Notes: generated by a model from the sequence alone, not told the origin. A stretch of DNA of 64,000 bases from Papilionanthe hookeriana x Papilionanthe teres (GCA_022702705.1 CM040424.1:140851665-140915664), one strand, 5' to 3'. Counted from the first letter of the stretch, positions 44,563 through 56,804 are shown. Made by a program: numbers and translations.

Positions 44563-45425
44563 AGACTTAATTATTTTATTTCTATGTTTATGTATTAAAC
44601 TGATTTCTTTGCTTTTCTTTTCTTTGCTTTGCTTGGATGTTATATTTGGACTTGCTTTCTTGTTTAGTTTTTAGCATTATTGTGTTGTGGTTGTGAGCGA
44701 CACAGAATTTTAGGATTTTATGGCTTGACGAAGTGTAGTGTTTAGTGTTATTTGTACATGTTTGTAATTTGTTTTTTATATATCAAAGTAATATTTTTTT
44801 TTGTTCGTGTTTGAAACTATCATTTGCCATGGCATTAGTATGTTATTTAATGCTTAATTGGACTAATTAGACGTCAGAGAAAGCTTGAAAAGATCGAAAT
44901 TGCAAAAGAAAGTCAGAAGCCCAGATTTTGAACTGGAGCCGAACGGCGCTGTCACCAGCACTGGACTCGACCAAAAGACAGAAAATTTGGCCAAAAGAGC
45001 AGAAAATAACACTGAATGGCGCTGTCACCAGAGCTGAACCGTGCTCGACCAGAAAAAGTCCTTGAACACCAAAATTTTGCAATTTAACCCTGGGATCCGC
45101 CATTTTTTCCCAAACCATCATCTTCTACCTCCATCCAAGGCCGATTTTTGCACCTAGGGCTCACTTGTATTTGGATTTGAAGCAATTTTGTGGTCGGAAA
45201 AGTTCTGATTTCATCTTCTCTTTGTAAGAGCTACACTTTAAACTAATTTTTTTTTATTTTGACCGTGAAAATCTCCTGCATTAGGAAGATTTTAATTTTG
45301 AGTTTTTTAGAGAAAATTTAGATATTTTTCATGGTATTGGAGTTCTTATCTATTTAAATTTACTTTAGAGTCCATTACATTGCAATTTTAAAATTAATTT
45401 GGATAAATTTGATATTTTTAGACAG
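44563..45425 (+). other. Spacer between the two ORF3 copies
   Basis: T-rich. 44870-45120 has two GGCGCTGTCACCAG-type blocks (about 44945 and 45022) and resembles the leader of the first ORF3. No gene. It marks the join of the duplication. Confidence 0.55.
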
Positions 45426-46524
45426 ATGGCTCCAAGAATGGCTAAGGGGAAGAGAAAATTTGATTACGATGAGAGTAAATTTGTGAATTTCAAGGCTTAT
45501 TCCTGCTTCAGTATAATTCTTAGCAATAAGAAGTGTATTCAAGAAAAAGCAGTTGAAAATCTTGGAGGTTTGATTGAAGAACTTATTGCAAATCGTCAAT
45601 GGGAAATTTTTTATTATTTTACTATTGAAGCGATGTTTGGGATTGTAAGAGAATTTTATACAAATTTATATTATTCTATGATTGAACATATCCTTGTTAG
45701 AGGACAAATAGTTGAATTTACCCCAGCCCACATCAATGCATTTTATCAGTTGAGAGAACCCTTCTTATGTGAATATAAAAATTTTCCTGTTACTAATGAA
45801 GCATTGGATATGATTATGAACTATTTGATTGAAGAAAAAGGGGAATGGAAGATTAAGAAAAAATAAAAAATTTAATTCCCCCTAGCTACATTGAATCCTG
45901 TATCGAAAGCCTGACATTATTTCATTTCTGCAAGACTTCTGCCTACCAGCCATCACAGTGAGGTTACTGTAGACAGAGCTCTTCTGAATTACTGTATTCA
46001 AAATATGAAGAGTATCAATATTGGGGTTATTATTCATAAGAGTATTTGACAATTTAAAAAGGAGAGAATACAGGTGGACTAGGACACTCGAGCCTTATTC
46101 ATGCCTTGTGTATTCAGTCAGGTGTAGCAATTGAAGATAATGATGAGGTAGCCCATCCCCTGAAGCCCATAAGTAAACTAAATCTGAAAACTTATGAAGC
46201 CCATGTAGGATGGAAATGGAGTAAGAAAGTTGATGAACCTTCTTCTAGTCATGAGAGACCGTCTACATCTAGGGAACCTACTCTACATGATGTTATGGAT
46301 CAGTTAAAAAGGTTGAACACCATAGTAGAGAGACTAGAAGCAAGGAATAAGATAAATGATGATTATCAAGTGAGGTGGTGAGAATATGAGATAGCTTATC
46401 ATGAAGCACATATGAGATTTTTCAGGGGACACTAGTGTTGTATTTCCTACAAACCCTGAGTACACTCTATACCAGCCTGATGAACCTGGTGATGGTACAG
46501 CTTCTGCAGATGATGATTGGTAGT
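45426..46524 (+). pseudogene. Athila third ORF, second copy, broken
   Basis: ATG 45426 (MAPRMAKGKRKFDYDESKF) to TAA 45864-45866, with FYTNLYYSMIEHILVRGQIVEFTPAHINAF equivalent to the first copy. A frame change and stops fall between 45867 and 46105. A tail at 46106-46381 is Ser/Pro-rich then coiled-coil-like (VMDQLKRLNTIVERLEARN), with scattered pieces to about 46524. It is too different from the first copy to be a recent duplication. Tandem ORF3 genes in one element are unusual. Confidence 0.7.
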
Positions 46525-47185
46525 TTATGTAGTTTTATTTTCATTTTATTTTGTATTTGTTGATGTATTTTTGATGTACCTGAGACTCTCTCTGATTGTA
46601 TCTGTGATGTAATATGTATTTGGTTGTGTTTGTAGCAAACTTTATGTTAAATTGAGATGAATGTGATGTGATAGTGGAGTTTGCATGTGTTTTAGTCTGT
46701 TAGTTTAATCTATGATTGTAACAGTTGGAAGTTAATGTTGAGTTTAGTAGATGTTTTATGTTTCATGTTTTTAAACTCCTTCCCTTACAAATTTCTAACC
46801 CATATTTTTGTATAGAAATGCTCTTACTTATTTCAGGCATACTGTTCTAATTTATGAAGAAGTCCTGCCTAAACTCAAAGGTATGAAAAGCCCAACATAT
46901 TGAGGTATGAGTTATATATGTTTATATCTTTTGTTTCTTCCCATGTTAATTGTATTGATATTAAAAAATTTAAGTTTGGGGGAGGGAAAGAATTAACTGT
47001 TAATTATTCTCATTTAAAAGTATTTAAAAAAATTATTAACATGATTTCTTGTGATAGAACTCAATTTCAGATAACTGTATTTTGATTTTATTAAGTATTT
47101 TGTGAAATTCAATGAAAGTATTTGGTAATGAAAATTAATTTCGTAGGCTAACATATTTGCTATAAGAGAATAGGATTATAGTCAA
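46525..47185 (+). other. 3' tail of D2, left of element C
   Basis: Non-coding, matches the D1 tail from 37254. AAATTTAAGTTTGGGGGAGGG at 46966-46986 is an internal PPT-like tract about 880 bp (without C) upstream of the true LTR. It ends in GTCAA (47181-47185), the left target duplication of element C. Confidence 0.7.
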
Positions 47186-48993
47186 TTACCCGACCCGCAA
47201 TACGCAGTAATTTTTGCTTCCAAAAGATGGCAAAAAATTTGACCCAATTTATAAATAGAGGCTAGTGTATAAAATCAAAATTTTGTAAAATTTTAGAAAA
47301 TATTTTACACACTAGGGGTACTACGCAAGTATATGTATCGTTTCAAGTAATATAGGGTTTTCTTTTATAACCCCAGTATCGATCCCACAGAGAAGCGAGG
47401 TAAGAAATCCTTTAGGTTAATTCCAGTCTATTTCTATAAGGCCTAAATTTGGAATGTCGATTAAAATGAGTTAAGTAATCCTAAATTAAATTATTAAATA
47501 AAAAGATAACTTATGGATAAATTGGTTTGGAGAAATTCGAGATATTAAAAATTACCTTTCTCTTGCAATTACATAGATAATGTGTAAGAAAGATATGCTT
47601 AGAATTAATGTAGTAGTGCCAAATAGAAGCATTCCTATTCTTTACCCTTTGGTCCAAGCATAAAGAATATTGGCTAATCTATAGATCGGTTCAGGATGTT
47701 TTATTTGTAGAATGGGTTAATCTAGGCTTACACTACTAGATGTCTAAGGGTGGCTATAGTCGGCCCTACCAGTGACCTGTTCCCTTTCTATAAACCAAAT
47801 TATTAGAATTTAGTCTGTCACTCTAAAAACTAATTAATTCTGCGCCCAATAAATAATATCTTCCTATTTATTTGCACTTCACTTTGAATAACCCGCTCAA
47901 GGCCTTCGATTACCTAAAGATCCATGTGATGTCTACTAGTTAAGAACTCATCTCCGGATAGGTCTCAAAATTCTTCAACAGGTTTTAACAATACAAGTGA
48001 TCAATTTGTAAAGTAAATGAAGATCTGGTATGAATATCATCACCAAAATTTAATAAGAGAATATCTAAGCAAATCTTAATTCCTAAACATGCATCTATTT
48101 CATTACAAAATAAAAGTAAATGAAAATAATGGCATAAGAAGTAAAAGAATTGATAGAACTATATAATAAATTAAGTGTCAACAAATAACTTATTTCATTA
48201 GTATTCTATTATATTTATGCAACTATCTGTCTCCTAGAAGCATCTAATAGATAATTTTATCATAAAAATGTTTTTCCTACGCATGCCACTACTTCATATT
48301 AAAAGAAAGAGTAAAGGAAATCACTTAGGAAACATGGACAATTCACGACAGAAAACTTGGTTTAAAACAAAGAAAATCCACTAGAAAGTGTTTACAACAA
48401 TTACAAGAGAATGAAGAACACAATACTTAGCTTTTTCTTTCTGAAAGAAAGAAGAAGATCTCTCCACCAAAGTTTCCCACTGATCCATGTGACGCTCGTA
48501 CATCCCTTACATAAATATCTCAAAATTCCTCACCAATCTCTCCATAAGATGTAAAAATCTACATCTTCATAACTCTAAATGACTAAAATGACTAAGGGGG
48601 AAGAAAGAGACTATAGGGTGCGATTTTCTCTGAAGGAGTGGCCTCCTATTTATAGGCTTCAAGGGTTTCCTCAAGGCACCTCTTCAAAATGTGTCCATGT
48701 TCAATGAATCTTCTAGAAACCAACTCTGGCGCCTAGGCGCCGGGATCTGGCGCCTAGGCGCAGGACTCCGTGTTCGAACAGTCGCACCCCTTCACTTTGG
48801 GTCGCACCTCTTCGTGATTTAAACCGCTCCAATGTGTCTAGATTGATTGTATCACATGTCCTATATATTAGGAATAACTTCCAGGCTTCTAGAAGGTCTA
48901 GAAACTACTTAACACCGTCAAAATAACTCCCAAAGTCATCAAAATCCCGTCTAATAACAGTTTCTGGATGATTCTGGCGCCTAGGCCTTGATT
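47186..48993 (-). repeat. 3' LTR of element C (truncated)
   Basis: Matches 53946-55675. Starts TTACCCGACCC where the other LTR has TGACCCGACCC, so the terminal TG/CA is mutated. Homology stops at 48993 (CCTTGATT), followed directly by AACGTTACTTG, which is normally beyond the PPT, so the LTR end and PPT are deleted. It contains the GC palindromes GGCGCCTAGGCGCC (48728-48741) and GGCGCCTAGGCGC (48749-48761). Confidence 0.88.
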
Positions 48994-50640
48994 AACGTTA
49001 CTTGTCCTCAAGTAACACTATAATCATTAAAAACCACATAAGAAAATCATGTGTATGAGTTTCTTTAGGAGTTTCTAAAATTTTTTTCTAGAAATATAGT
49101 AGTCTAACTTAGAAAAACTTTTAGTAAATGAGACCAATTTAAAGTTTGAAATCTCTTAGATGAAAGAGTATGAAAATATGTGTTGTTATCTAATTCAGAA
49201 ATGCTTGTAAATTTTTCAAAATATAGGGTTTAGGCATTTTATTTTCTTTACTTAAAAATCTTTATTAAAAACAATTATACTAACTATATTATATTTTAAA
49301 GCTTAAGATTTTCTCAAATCTTATACTTTAAAAAGCTCAGGTGTGGAACCAAGTTTTGAGAATTATTTTTCAATAAAAGAAATTTAAATATTAAAAACAA
49401 AAGTCTAGTCCTTCTATTTTTCTAAAAATACAACTTTTCTTACTAAAGAAGGTTACACAATATTTATCATTTCTTCACTAAGAAAAATTAACTTTAAATT
49501 TTTCATCACTACTATAAATTTTAACTAAATTCTCTTACTTATTTCTATATTCAAAATTTTATTTCCCTAATATAACTTCATACACATAATTATTTTTCAA
49601 TCAAAATCAAATTTATTTCTAGCAGTTTTGAGGATAATTAAAATTTAAGTTTTTGAAAATTGTTTTTCATTCCCCCCCCCAAACTTGAATTTTTTAAAAT
49701 ATTTTGCAATTAATTCCATAAAATGTAGAAGGAAGAAAAATAAAAGTTAAATCTACTAACTACTACAACATCCTATCAAATTTAAACACATGCATAATCA
49801 GGATAAAATGATTGCAGAAGGTAAATCTAGCCTAAAACATGCGTACAATAATATTAAACTAAAAAGAAAGTATAATAACTTTAAAATATATTTTTCTTCC
49901 TACCCCCAAACTTGAATTTGAATATGTATAGCATTCAGCACAGAAAATATAAGCAGGAAGAAAAATAATTCAGAAAAACTATCTACCACAATTGTCTATC
50001 AATAACATCAACATGTATTCATCAAGACAGAATAATTTGCAACAGAAAGTAAATATAAACTAACATGCTAGAATAAAATTAAATTAAAGAAAGTTTAAAT
50101 AAGCATGACAAACATCGTCATGGAAAAATATATTTAAGTGTTCTTCAAATCTCTAAATTGTTGTAACACAAACAAAAATACAAACACAAACTAAAATACA
50201 TAGACTCACAGATAAACAAATATCAAATGAGGTTAATTTGATCTCCTTTCTACTCACATTTTCCCTCCTTACTTTCAATTTCTAACTATAGAAACTACAC
50301 TAATAATGATACTTTGATAAATAAAAAACAGTGTAGTTCATTCATATGTTGTTCATTAAGAAATTTCATGACCTTACTTAGTGAAAACAAAGTTAGATAA
50401 AGGAAGTAATAGAGTTGACATGGAGTGGTCCAAGTCCAAACTCTACATTCTTCAAGGTAATGCTCAGCTCTAGTTGAGAACTGAGTTATAACAGCGTCGT
50501 CAGCCTGCTACTACCATAAGTCATATACAAATTTAGTCAAGACCAAGGCATAACCTCACAAATCTAATCCGCACTAAAGCAAACACAAAACATAAACATA
50601 AACAAACATGACTCACAATCATACTAAATCAAAGCACACT
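48994..50640 (-). other. 3' UTR of element C
   Basis: AT-rich and non-coding. At its end (48997-49016, minus strand) lies the perfect hairpin GTTACTTGAGGACAAGTAAC. CCCCCCCCAAACTTGAATTT (about 49673) and CCCCCAAACTTGAATTTG (about 49903) are PPT-like tracts on the minus strand. The second is followed by AT-rich repeats of a similar kind, so there may be a local duplication. Confidence 0.6.
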
Positions 50641-51594
50641 GATAACTATGGGTTGCCTCCCATAAAGCGCTTAGTTTTAACGTTGCGGGCCTGACATATG
50701 ATTCCTCCTATATCAAAATTCCAATTAAGTAATCCTCGATTAGTCGTCCAATCATTTCCAGATCCAGGGATTCCTATAAAATCCTCAAATTTTAATTTTT
50801 CATTCAGCTCTTCATTTTCAGTTTGATTTATATAATTGCTCCTCATATTTCTTTCTAGATCCAATATTCTTCTATTGATTTGATGAATTTGCATATTAAT
50901 ATCATCCTTTAAATTTATAAGAAATGGATCTTTATAAGATACTTCAATATCTCCCAAATTTTGGATCAGATTCTCCTTAGATAATTTAGATTCAGGATTA
51001 AATTCTTCTATATTACTCTTCTGTTTCAAATTATCTTCCAATTCTTCCCCCTTTATAATTATTAAATGATGGAGGATCTATCTTAGTTGAGGAAATAAGT
51101 TTTTCTAATTCCTTAGGAATTTCATCCAATGGTCTTCCAATATCCTTATCCTCTTTTCTCAATTCAAAGTTCTTTTGAAATATATCCTCAAATTCTCTTC
51201 CAAGTCATAGTTCAATAATTTTATCATGTTCATCATTCAATTCAGATTTTTCTTGTGATTGAGTCGAATCCAAAGATATAAAGACTGGTTGTGTAGATGA
51301 ATTCCCTAAATAGGTAGGCTTTAAAATTGTATGGGGTACATCCATCTTAAGTTCATGAGATTTTTCAACAGATGGAATTAAAAGTTTACTATTTTCAGTG
51401 ACGTCCATCATTTCACACCTCTCTTGAACATACATACAGTCTTCTTTAAATAACATTTTTGAATCATCATGAAAATCTATTCCGACCTCATCTGTTATCT
51501 TACTCTCAAAACTTTCTTGGAAATAGTTTTTATTTAGATAATCAATTTCATCCATCCAAAAACAATCATCAATTTTCTCAGTTGGATGTTTCAT
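50641..51594 (-). pseudogene. Linker after protease and post-integrase block of element C
   Basis: 51594-51205 continues the protease frame (MKHPTEKIDDCFWMDEIDYL ... TQPVFISLDS), the segment that in Athila leads into RT. RT never follows. 51041-50646 is an open stretch of 131 codons, rich in Glu/Asn and of unknown nature, ending in the conserved hairpin block (50647-50664), whose translation (RFMGGNP) is probably incidental. 51042-51204 carries a piece resembling the SKDLEKLISPTKI segment of the gag-protease region, in another frame, which hints at an internal duplication. The deletion of pol must lie in this interval. Confidence 0.65.
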
Positions 51595-51621
51595 AGTCTT
51601 TAATACATCAAAAGTTACTTC

Positions 51622-52566
51622 CTAGTCATTAATATTCATAGTCAACTTTCCTTTTTGCACATCTATCATAGCTTGTCCAGTAACAAGGAAAGTTCTCCCT
51701 AAAATAATTGGAATTTCTTTATCTTCCTCCATATCTAATATAATAAAGTCCACAGGAAAGATAAACTTATCCACTTTAACAAGCACGTCTTCTATAACTC
51801 CTATTGGATAAATGATAGATCGATCATCTAACAAAAGGGTTACAGTAGTGGGAGAAATATCGACTAAACCTATCCTTATGAATATAGATAGAGGCATCAC
51901 ATTAATGCTCACTCCTAAATCACATAAAGCTTTTCCACATAACCATTTTCTAATTGTACAAGGAATTGTAAAGCTACAAGGATCGTTAAGTTTCCGAGGA
52001 AAAATTTTCTGAAGTATAGCGCTGCACTCCTCATTTAGTGCAACTGTCTCATAATCCCCAAATTTCCTTTTATTGTTTAATATCTCCTTCATAAACTTTG
52101 CATAACTTGGCATCTGTTCCAAAGCTTCAGTGAAAGGAATATTTATCGTTAACTTCTTAAGTACTTTCATGAACATTGAAAATTTCTTATCCAACTCATA
52201 TTGTTTCAGTCTTTGAGGAAATGGAGGTGGTTGTCTTTCTAAATTGATTTTAGTTGGAGATATTAATTTTTCTAGATCCTTAGAAACATGTTCTTCAGGT
52301 CTTTTAGTTTCCTTTGTTTCTCTCACAACATCTTTCTCTTTTCTAACCACATCCTCTATTTCTCTTCCACTTTTTAATCGGACAGCTTCTACTTGTTCAT
52401 TATTGTTCTCTTTAGGTTTGATCTCAATGTTGCTAGGAAATGTTCCTTGGGGTCTATTGCTTTCTGAATTAACAATTTGTCCCAATTGATTCTCTATATT
52501 TATAATCGCAACATTTTGACTTTGCAACTGGTTTCCCACTTTCAATACCACTTCTTCCATAGACAA
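51622..52566 (-). CDS. pro: Athila aspartic protease region of element C
   Basis: Open for 314 codons from an internal Met (MSMEEVVLKVGNQL); it is the continuation of gag in the same frame. The active-site segment is ALCDLGVSINVMPLSIF (D-L-G at about 215-217), followed by LVKVDKFIFPVDFIILDMEED and the closing IPIILGRTFLVTGQAMIDVQKG. This wording is diagnostic for Athila. TAG 51622-51624 separates it from the linker that follows in frame. The region before it holds Glu/Lys-rich linker and LRLKSGREI, the usual gag-protease join. Confidence 0.85.
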   Translation of the reverse strand: MSMEEVVLKVGNQLQSQNVAIINIENQLGQIVNSESNRPQGTFPSNIEIKPKENNNEQVEAVRLKSGREIEDVVRKEKDVVRETKETKRPEEHVSKDLEKLISPTKINLERQPPPFPQRLKQYELDKKFSMFMKVLKKLTINIPFTEALEQMPSYAKFMKEILNNKRKFGDYETVALNEECSAILQKIFPRKLNDPCSFTIPCTIRKWLCGKALCDLGVSINVMPLSIFIRIGLVDISPTTVTLLLDDRSIIYPIGVIEDVLVKVDKFIFPVDFIILDMEEDKEIPIILGRTFLVTGQAMIDVQKGKLTMNIND

Positions 52567-53740
52567 CTCCTTATCTTCAAATTGTTGATCATTGTTAGAG
52601 TCCGGTGGATATGAAGGTCTATAATTTGTGTTCCCCTAATTATTCCAACTTCCATTAGGATTTGCATGATTATTTTCCCATTTTTGATTTCCACCATCAG
52701 TAGTATGATTCCAGTTAAATTTAAGATAGTTCTCCCAATACGGGTTGTAAAAGTTAGAATATGGGTTGTTTTTGGTATTTAAAGAGTCATATGATAAGTT
52801 ACAATTAATCATATTCCCTAATGAACATTTCTCACTTATAGAAGTAAATTGAAGCTAGTTCATTCCAAATTTGTCCAACTTCTTTGATATTGCGGCAACT
52901 TGAGATGCAAGAATTGTAATCACATCTGTATCATGAACACTAGCTGCATTTTTATGATTTACCCTTGTAGAGGGCCATTGAAATTCATTTGTAGCCATTT
53001 TTTCAATTAATGCATATGCTTCATCAAATGGTTTTGACATTAATGATCCACCAGCAGCAGCATCAATTATAAACCTAAGGTATCCTACTAACCCATTATA
53101 AAAAGTTTGAATAATTAACCAATTGGGCAGAGCATGATGTGGACACTTTCTTAGGAGTTCCTTAAATCTTTCCCAGGCTTCGTATATTATTTCTCCTTCA
53201 TATTGACAAAAATGAGATAATATATTTCCTAAGTTTAGTAGTCCTTGAAGGTGGAAAATACTTAGCTAGGAATTTCTGAGTTAACTCCTCCCAATTTTTA
53301 ATAGAGCCATGTGCTAATGAGTATAACCATATTTTAGCCTTTTCCCTTAGTGAGAAAGGAAAAAGCCTTAGCCTAACAGCATCGTTTGATATACCGTTAT
53401 AACAAAATGTAGCACAAAGTTCTAGAAAACTAGATAAGTGTAAATAGGGATCCTCCAAAGGAGTTCCCCCAAATTGGTTGTTCTGCACAAGTTGGATAAT
53501 CTCAGGATTTATTTCAAACAAGTCAGCTTCTACGACAGAGATTTGTATACTTGAGTGAATTTCATCTGTCGTAGGATTTTCATAATCCCTCAATGAAGTA
53601 AGATGATTTTCTAAGTTATTATCTTGAAAGTTTTCCATTTCCATTTCTAGTTTTTCGAGTCCCTTCTGTTTTTTTAATTTTATCCATTTTTCTAACTCGG
53701 GATCATAAGGCACAAGTCCTTCAGATCCTTTGTTTCGCAT
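52567..53740 (-). pseudogene. gag: Athila gag of element C
   Basis: The likely start is the ATG at 53740 (MRNKGSEGLVPYDPELEKW); a longer frame goes to 53869 but has no gag-like text. Core: IIQLVQNNQFGGTPLEDPYLHLSSFLELC, RLRLFPFSLREKAKIWLYSL, NWEELTQKFLAKYFPP. One frameshift near 53200-53220 leads into EAWERFKELLRKCPHH and FYNGL; the frame then stays open to the protease except for TAG 52855-52857 and TAG 52636-52638. No clear CCHC zinc knuckle is present near 52800, where Athila gag normally has one. The N/P/Y-rich segment (about 52600-52790) is typical. Confidence 0.85.
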
Positions 53741-53922
53741 ACAGAGCACAACAAACAGTACATTAACAATTAAACAAATAATAGATAAAATATATTCAAC
53801 ACAACAAAACATTTTCACGAACACTTTATTTTTCACATAAACAGTTTTTATGACACTACAATTTTCCAAGTCTAAACCTAATTATTTCAACTAAAATTCT
53901 CCTAAAGTTCTTACCGAAGCTT

Positions 53923-53939
53923 CCTTGGTAACGGCGCCA
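53923..53939 (-). other. Primer binding site of element C
   Basis: On the minus strand TGGCGCCGTTACCAAGG lies a few bases inside the 5' LTR end. It resembles the tRNA-Asp type PBS (TGGCGCCGTTGCC...) usual in Athila. Its position shows that the right-hand LTR is the 5' LTR. Confidence 0.85.
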
Positions 53940-53945
53940 AAAACT

Positions 53946-56139
53946 TGACCCGACCCGCAATAACGAAGTAAATTTTGCTTCCAAAAGATGGCTAAAAGCT
54001 TGACCCAATTTATAAATAGCGGCTAGTGTATAAAATCAAAATGTTGTAAAATTTTAGAAAATATTTTACACACTAGGGGTACTACGCAAGTATACGTATC
54101 GTTTCAAGTAATATAGAGTTTTCTTTTATAACCCCAGTATCGATCCCACAGAGAAGCAAGGTAATAAATCCTTTAGGCTAATTCTAGTCTATTTCTATAA
54201 GGCCTAAATTTGGAATGTCGATTAAAATGAGTTAACTAATCCTAAATTAAATTCTTTAATAAAAAGGTAACTTATGAATAAATTGGTTTAGAGAAATTCG
54301 AGATATTAAAAATTACCTTTCTCTTGCAATTACATAGATAATGTGTAAGAAAGATATGCTTAGAATTAATGTAGTAGTGCCAAATAGAAGCATTCCTATT
54401 CTTTACCCTTTGGTCCAGGCATAAAGAACATTGGCTAATTTATAGATCGGCTCACACTACTAGATGTCCATGGGTGGCTATGGTCGGCCCTACCAATGAC
54501 CCGTTCCCTTTCTATAAGCCAAATTATTAGAATTTAGTCTGTTACTCTAAAAACTAATTAATTCTACGTCCAATAAATAATATCTTCCTATTTATTTGCA
54601 CTTCACTTTGAATAACCCGCTCAAGGCCTTCGATTACCTAAAGATCCATGTGATAGCTACTAGTTAAGAACTCATCTCCGGAAAGGTTTTAGAATTCTTC
54701 AACAGGTTTTAACAATACAAGTGATCAATTCGTAAAGTAAATGAAGATCTGGTATGAATATCATCACCATAATTTAATAAGAGAATATCTAAGCAAATCT
54801 TAATTCCTAAACATGCATCTATTTCATTACAAAATAAAAGTAAATGAAAATAATGACATAAGAAGTAAAAGAACTGATAGAACTATATAATAAATTAAGT
54901 GTCAACAAGGAACTTATTTCATTAGTATTCTATTATATTTATGCAACTATTTGTCACCTAGAGGCATCTAATAGATAATTCTATCATAAAAATGATTTTA
55001 CTACGCATGCCACTACTTCATATTAAAAGAAAGAGTAAAGGAAATCACTTACGAAACATGGACAATTCACGATAGAAAACTTGGTTTAAAATAAAGAAAA
55101 TCCACTAGAAAGTGTTTACAACAATTACAAGAGAATGAAGAACACAATACTTAGCTTTTTCTTTCTGAAAGAAAGAAGAAGATCTCTCCACCAAAGTTTC
55201 CCACTGATCCATGCAACGCTCATACATCCCTTACAAAAATATCTCAAAATCCCTCACCAATCTCTCCATAAGATGTAAAAATCTACATCTTCATAACTCT
55301 AAATGACTAAAATGACTAAGGGGGAAGAAAGAGACTATAGGGTGCAATTTTCTCTAAAGGAGTGGCCTCCTATTTATAGGCTTCAAGGGTTTCCTCAAGG
55401 CACCTCTTCAAAATGTGTCCATGTTCAATGAATCTTCTAGAAACCAAATCAGTGCCCGAACAGTCACACCCCTTCACTTTGGGTCGTACCTCTTCATGAT
55501 TTAAACCACTCCAATGTGTTTAGATTTATTGTATCACATGTCCTATATATTAGGAATAATTTATAGGCTTCTAGAAGGTCTAGAAACTACTTAACACCAT
55601 CAAAATAACTCCCAAAGTCATCAAAATCCCGTCCAATAACCGTTTCTGGATGATTCTGGAGCCTAGGCCTTGATTTTGGTGCCTAGGCGCCATTTTCTCG
55701 TCGTCATTGGCGCCTGGGCGCCGGGTTTGGCGCATATGCGCCACCCTGTGCGCAGTTCCACCATTTTGCTCCGTTTAGCTCCGTTTCAACTCCGTTTCAC
55801 CCCATTTCAGTTGTGTTGTGTTCCTAACATCTTTACCTACAAGGTAGACATAAAAATAACCTTTCTCAAAAGTATAATTTCATCCAAAAACATGTGATAA
55901 ATATAAAAGATATTAAACATATAAAGACATATCAATATGTACTAAGTTAAAATCTTCTTCCTTTGCTTATTTTGGCTCAAAATTGCATAGTTTTTGCTTC
56001 ATTTTCTATAAAATCATATTTTTATACTTGAAGATAAGAATATGCAAAATTACTTCCTTTATAGTGTAATATCATTAAAAATGTGCATAAAATGAGCATG
56101 AAATCTATACTAAAAATAGGTACTTTTTTTCTTGGATCA
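53946..56139 (-). repeat. 5' LTR of element C (2,194 bp, complete)
   Basis: On the + strand from TGACCCGACCC to CTTGGATCA, flanked by GTCAA. It keeps the 464 bp missing from the other LTR. GC palindrome cluster at about 55668-55745 (GGCGCC motifs and GCGCATATGCGC) where the other copy differs, showing fast change of this patch. Outside the patch the two LTRs are nearly the same. Confidence 0.9.
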
Positions 56140-56144
56140 GTCAA
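56140..56144 (+). repeat. Target site duplication GTCAA, right copy (element C)
   Basis: Matches 47181-47185. Element D's tail resumes after it with CTATTCAAAGTAAG; the unbroken D1 copy reads GTTAACTATTTAAAGTAA at 37756, confirming the target. Confidence 0.92.
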
Positions 56145-56804
56145 CTATTCAAAGTAAGAAAAACTATATGTTTGGAGTATTAAGAATCCTAAAACTTTAT
56201 GTGAAAGGAAAGAATTGAAACTCTATGATAAATCAACAATAAGCTAAAGAATGCCTATAAGGTAAGGGATTGTGGTAAGTTTCAAATTTAGGGTGAGAAG
56301 GGTGAAGTTCAAAATTATTAAAAGCTATCCAGATACAGTAATCCTCACTTGAAAAAAGTAAAAAGCAAAAGAAAAAAAACAAGAAGAAGAAAGAAAAAAA
56401 AGAAGAAAGAGAAAAGAAAAGGAAGTGAAAAGAAGCTTGAGGAGATGTCTAATCAAAAATTGGCTTCACTTGGACCTACCTAAAGAGAAGAACTTAATTA
56501 CTTTCCTAAACTTGTATGTATGGATTAGCATCTTTACTAGTAGTGTTCTCATAAACTTCTTTTCATGTAATACTTTTAAGTGCCTTAATAAGATAATATA
56601 CAATCATTTTTGAAATGAATAGAAGGCTAGAACTCTATGATTACAAGATAGTCCTACACATGCATAATTTACTTGAATTATTCAAAGTTCATTCTGAAAA
56701 TTTTACTATTATACTTATCTATTTCAAACTTATGGTATTCCAGAAAGAAATTTCATTGCAGTGGATCATTATTTTATGTATTAATTAAAATTACTTGAGG
56801 ATCT
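56145..56804 (+). other. 3' tail of D2, right of element C
   Basis: Matches 37761-38458. Purine-only tract at about 56350-56422. The hairpin before the LTR is half lost (TTACTTGAGGATCT at 56791) and no PPT remains, so the deletion removed the priming site. Confidence 0.7.

Larger units (their letters stand above)
47186..56139 (-). mobile_element. Element C: Athila-type element with gag-protease but no RT, RNase H or integrase
   Basis: Two LTRs, 47186-48993 and 53946-56139, flank 4.95 kb of minus-strand internal DNA, with GTCAA at 47181-47185 and 56140-56144. On the minus strand: 5' LTR (right), PBS, gag, protease, the protease-RT linker, then directly the post-integrase hairpin block and 3' UTR. 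RT, RNase H and integrase are absent. Its 3' LTR has lost the first 464 bp of U3 together with the PPT. The gag-protease part is only lightly damaged. It would have depended on an autonomous Athila partner for its pol enzymes. Confidence 0.88.

Noticed and set aside
43528..46524. Envelope gene
   Set aside because: No signal peptide, membrane span or glycoprotein-like features in either ORF3 copy; the plant transposon-protein domain fits better.
53741..53869. N-terminal extension of gag in element C with a hydrophobic segment (VEYILSIICLIVNVLFVVL)
   Set aside because: It resembles a membrane span but lies in the leader between PBS and gag, has no gag-like text, and the frame is AT-rich; the ATG at 53740 is the better start.
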